The position numbers and the translations under genes were made by a program. Of a stretch of 7,032 nucleotides of DNA, positions 5,385-7,032 are shown in pieces; positions within the stretch are counted from its first letter, which is position 1, and the number at the start of each line of letters is the position of its first letter. The notes beneath the pieces were generated by a model. It saw only the letters and a program-made list of their open reading frames with translations, was not told the origin of the DNA and searched no databases. Origin of the DNA: Gammaproteobacteria bacterium (GTDB lineage: Bacteria; Pseudomonadota; Gammaproteobacteria; SZUA-229); NCBI GenBank assembly GCA_029879605.1, contig JAOUQA010000104.1:1-7032 (forward strand), in the 5' to 3' direction.

Positions 5385-6848
5385 ATGACCGATCAAATTC
5401 ATGACTCTAATAGCTCCAGACCCACATCTGAAAGCTCTGGAAATATATCCCAGGCAATACGTGAATTTATTCATCAGGATAATGCAAGTCCAGACAATAA
5501 AAAAGTCACCCGTCTTCACACCAGTGGAAGACAGTTTTTTGCCCGCGAAGAAGTTATAGCTGCATTATCTAAATTACAGCTATCATATAAATCAGCTTAC
5601 GTACCAGGTCAACAGGTTAATATTAATACGGAAGCCTTTAAAAAAGCACTGCTCAACACCATGGCCATGAATGGCAATACCAATCTAACAAAATCAGTAA
5701 ACCAGATTGATGGCAGAACTATTGACTTTGTTGAAATGATTTTTGGCGCTTTTCTTCGCGATAAAAATATCTCGAATTCAATTAAAACATTATTACTTAA
5801 ATTACAAATTCCAGTTATTAAGATTTCCTTACTAGATAACCAGTTCTTTCATAACAACAAACATCCTGCTCGCAATATGATGGATGCAATTGCACATCTA
5901 GGCATAGGTATTGAAGATACTGATAACACACTCTACAAAACCATTGACATGATTGTCGATCAACTTTTAAAAACTTTTGATCATAATATTGCATGCGTCA
6001 ACACCGCTCTAAAGGCACTTGAAAGACTTGGTAGCAATGAAAAAGTCTCGCAAGAAAAAACGGAAAAAGAAACCCGAAAAATTATTCTTAAAGAACATGC
6101 CAGACAGATTATACTTGCAGAATTACAATTCAATATTAAAGGCAAAACCATACCTAAAATGAATCAACAACTGGTATTACGCAACTGGTCGACTCTTATG
6201 TACCAGCGCTATATCAAACATGGCAACCAAAGCAAGGAATGGACTGAAGCGATTGATATACTCAGACTTTTGATTAATACCCTGCAGAGCCCAAAAAGCC
6301 ATAATGAATACCTGTCATTAAAAGATAATCATATGTCACTGGTACAAACTATCAATGAATTGCTAAATACTTCCTCGCAAAGTAAAGAGCTAATTCATAA
6401 TGCAATTCACTCTTTAAAAGCAAGCTATCAAAATATACTTGAAAATAGTGAATTTAAATCATCGCCAAATAATAGCATACCCCAAAAAAGCCGCTCACTG
6501 AATACTGAATACTGTACAGACGAGCCCAGTACAAATAGCCCAATGGACCAAAAAATCGCCGAAGCCCAGACAAAAATTAATCAACTTCCCGAATCAGTAA
6601 AACCCGGCGTCTGGTTTGAAATCTACACTTCAGAAAATCATCCTGTCAGACGATTAAAGTTGTCTGTCATTGTTCAGGAAGATGCCAAACTTGTTTTTGT
6701 TGACAGGCTCGGTGTCAAAATACTTGAAAAAGACGCTGATGACTTTGCAACAGAACTGGATGTTGGTCAGTCTCATATTCTTGCGGATCATTCTATCTTT
6801 GATCACGCCCTGACAAATGTAATCAGCTCTCTTGCGGCAGCACGTTGA
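5385..6848 (+). CDS. DUF1631-family protein, short form
   Basis: 487 residues. The family-typical core lies at about 133-167, with LLLKLQIPVIKISLLD followed by FFHNNKHPARNMMD; the C-terminal segment (401-487) reads PGVWFEIY, RRLKLSVI, LVFVDRLGVKILEK, then a DDFATEL helix and an IFDHALTNVI helix. I assign DUF1631 (PF07793) from this pattern. Relatives I know of are usually about 700-800 residues, so this one is short; N- and middle-region sequence appears reduced. The middle (about 190-400) is helical and polar, with a low-complexity Ser/Asn/Pro linker at roughly 358-390. The beta-rich C-terminus resembles a PilZ-like barrel, but the PilZ RxxxR and D/NxSxxG signatures are not clearly present. 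Function is unknown; some database entries call the family thymidine phosphorylase, which nothing here supports. The start has only a weak ribosome binding site. A CRP-like promoter precedes it. Confidence 0.85.
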   Translation: MTDQIHDSNSSRPTSESSGNISQAIREFIHQDNASPDNKKVTRLHTSGRQFFAREEVIAALSKLQLSYKSAYVPGQQVNINTEAFKKALLNTMAMNGNTNLTKSVNQIDGRTIDFVEMIFGAFLRDKNISNSIKTLLLKLQIPVIKISLLDNQFFHNNKHPARNMMDAIAHLGIGIEDTDNTLYKTIDMIVDQLLKTFDHNIACVNTALKALERLGSNEKVSQEKTEKETRKIILKEHARQIILAELQFNIKGKTIPKMNQQLVLRNWSTLMYQRYIKHGNQSKEWTEAIDILRLLINTLQSPKSHNEYLSLKDNHMSLVQTINELLNTSSQSKELIHNAIHSLKASYQNILENSEFKSSPNNSIPQKSRSLNTEYCTDEPSTNSPMDQKIAEAQTKINQLPESVKPGVWFEIYTSENHPVRRLKLSVIVQEDAKLVFVDRLGVKILEKDADDFATELDVGQSHILADHSIFDHALTNVISSLAAAR

Positions 6849-6867
6849 ATATAAATTCAAACTTTTT
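6845..6867 (+). terminator. Weak AT-rich terminator of the DUF1631 gene
   Basis: TTGAAT and ATTCAA (6 bp) form a stem with a four-base ATAA loop, starting within the last codon and stop codon, followed two bases later by five Ts. The stem has only one G-C pair, so termination would be inefficient. Confidence 0.3.
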
Positions 6868-6892
6868 ATATTTTAAATATCTATTAAATATC

Positions 6893-6919
6893 AAAAAAGG
6901 CCGGGATTTAACCCGGCCT
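6893..6919 (-). terminator. Strong intrinsic terminator facing the minus strand
   Basis: AGGCCGGG and CCCGGCCT (8 bp, seven of them G-C) close a six-base loop. Read on the minus strand, the stem is followed directly by a T-run (bases 6897-6893), the classical rho-independent form. On the plus strand no T-run follows. It therefore ends transcription entering from the right and also separates the two convergent units. Confidence 0.85.
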
Positions 6920-6995
6920 AACCACATTCCAGCAGGAGTCTACTGGCATATAACGCTTAATCAAACTGTAAATATGCGTCCCTGCATACGTATAA

Positions 6996-7032
6996 CTATT
7001 TACTCGTAAACTCGGGATAAGCTTCCATACCA
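6996..7032 (-). CDS. C-terminal tail of an unidentified gene (partial)
   Basis: The minus-strand frame enters from the right edge and reads G-M-E-A-Y-P-E-F-T-S-K then TAG. Only 11 residues are visible, too few to name a family. The call is supported by the strong minus-strand terminator 77 bases further on. A competing open frame from the edge runs to a stop inside that terminator hairpin (about 6911-6909), which is less natural for a real gene end. Confidence 0.4.
   Translation of the reverse strand, partial: GMEAYPEFTSK

Noticed and set aside
5292..5519. Minus-strand 75-residue ORF with a hydrophobic, Cys-rich look
   Set aside because: It covers the leader and first 45 codons of DUF1631 antisense, with no ribosome binding site or family resemblance.
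6973..6988. TATGC-N6-GCATA inverted repeat near the right edge
   Set aside because: Five-base arms lying between the edge gene's stop and its strong terminator; likely chance.

Overview
The window looks like chromosomal DNA of a gammaproteobacterium, AT-rich by eye. The evidence is a full-length TypA/BipA of proteobacterial type, a stand-alone HDOD protein, a DUF1631-family protein and a REC-GGDEF response regulator. The genus cannot be named from the sequence. There is no rRNA, tRNA, CRISPR array, insertion sequence or phage gene.

Layout, left to right. On the minus strand, 1-1108 is the N-terminal 369 residues of a response regulator that starts at GTG and runs off the left edge. It has an intact REC domain followed by a GGDEF domain whose signature is degraded to G-M-A-N-F. 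Upstream of it on the same strand is typA (3027 down to 1216), a ribosome-associated translational GTPase, with a perfect TATAAT -10 box about 40 bases before its start. Divergent from typA, the plus strand carries a group II truncated haemoglobin (3138-3515) and a minimal one-domain FHA protein (3635-3907). The 343 bases after that (3908-4250) contain no intact gene. On the minus strand they hold what may be a small decayed ORF. Next on the plus strand are an HDOD-domain protein (4251-5114), a 270-base regulatory-looking spacer and a short DUF1631 protein (5385-6848). A strong GC-rich terminator at 6893-6919 points to the minus strand and probably ends a gene whose last 11 residues enter from the right edge.

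Functionally the region mixes housekeeping (typA), haem-based gas chemistry (globin) and signalling (REC/degenerate GGDEF, FHA, HDOD, DUF1631). Three of the signalling domains (GGDEF, HDOD and the beta-rich DUF1631 C-terminus) belong to families often met around cyclic-di-GMP control. No active diguanylate cyclase or phosphodiesterase is visible here, so a shared pathway is inference. The clearest regulatory signal is a near-consensus CRP/Vfr-type palindrome (5179-5194) between HDOD and DUF1631, correctly spaced from a possible -10 element for class II activation. Most of the window is ordinary. The points worth a second look are the degenerate GGDEF protein with a retained RxxD motif, the CRP-like promoter, the frameshifted small ORF and the short DUF1631 protein.
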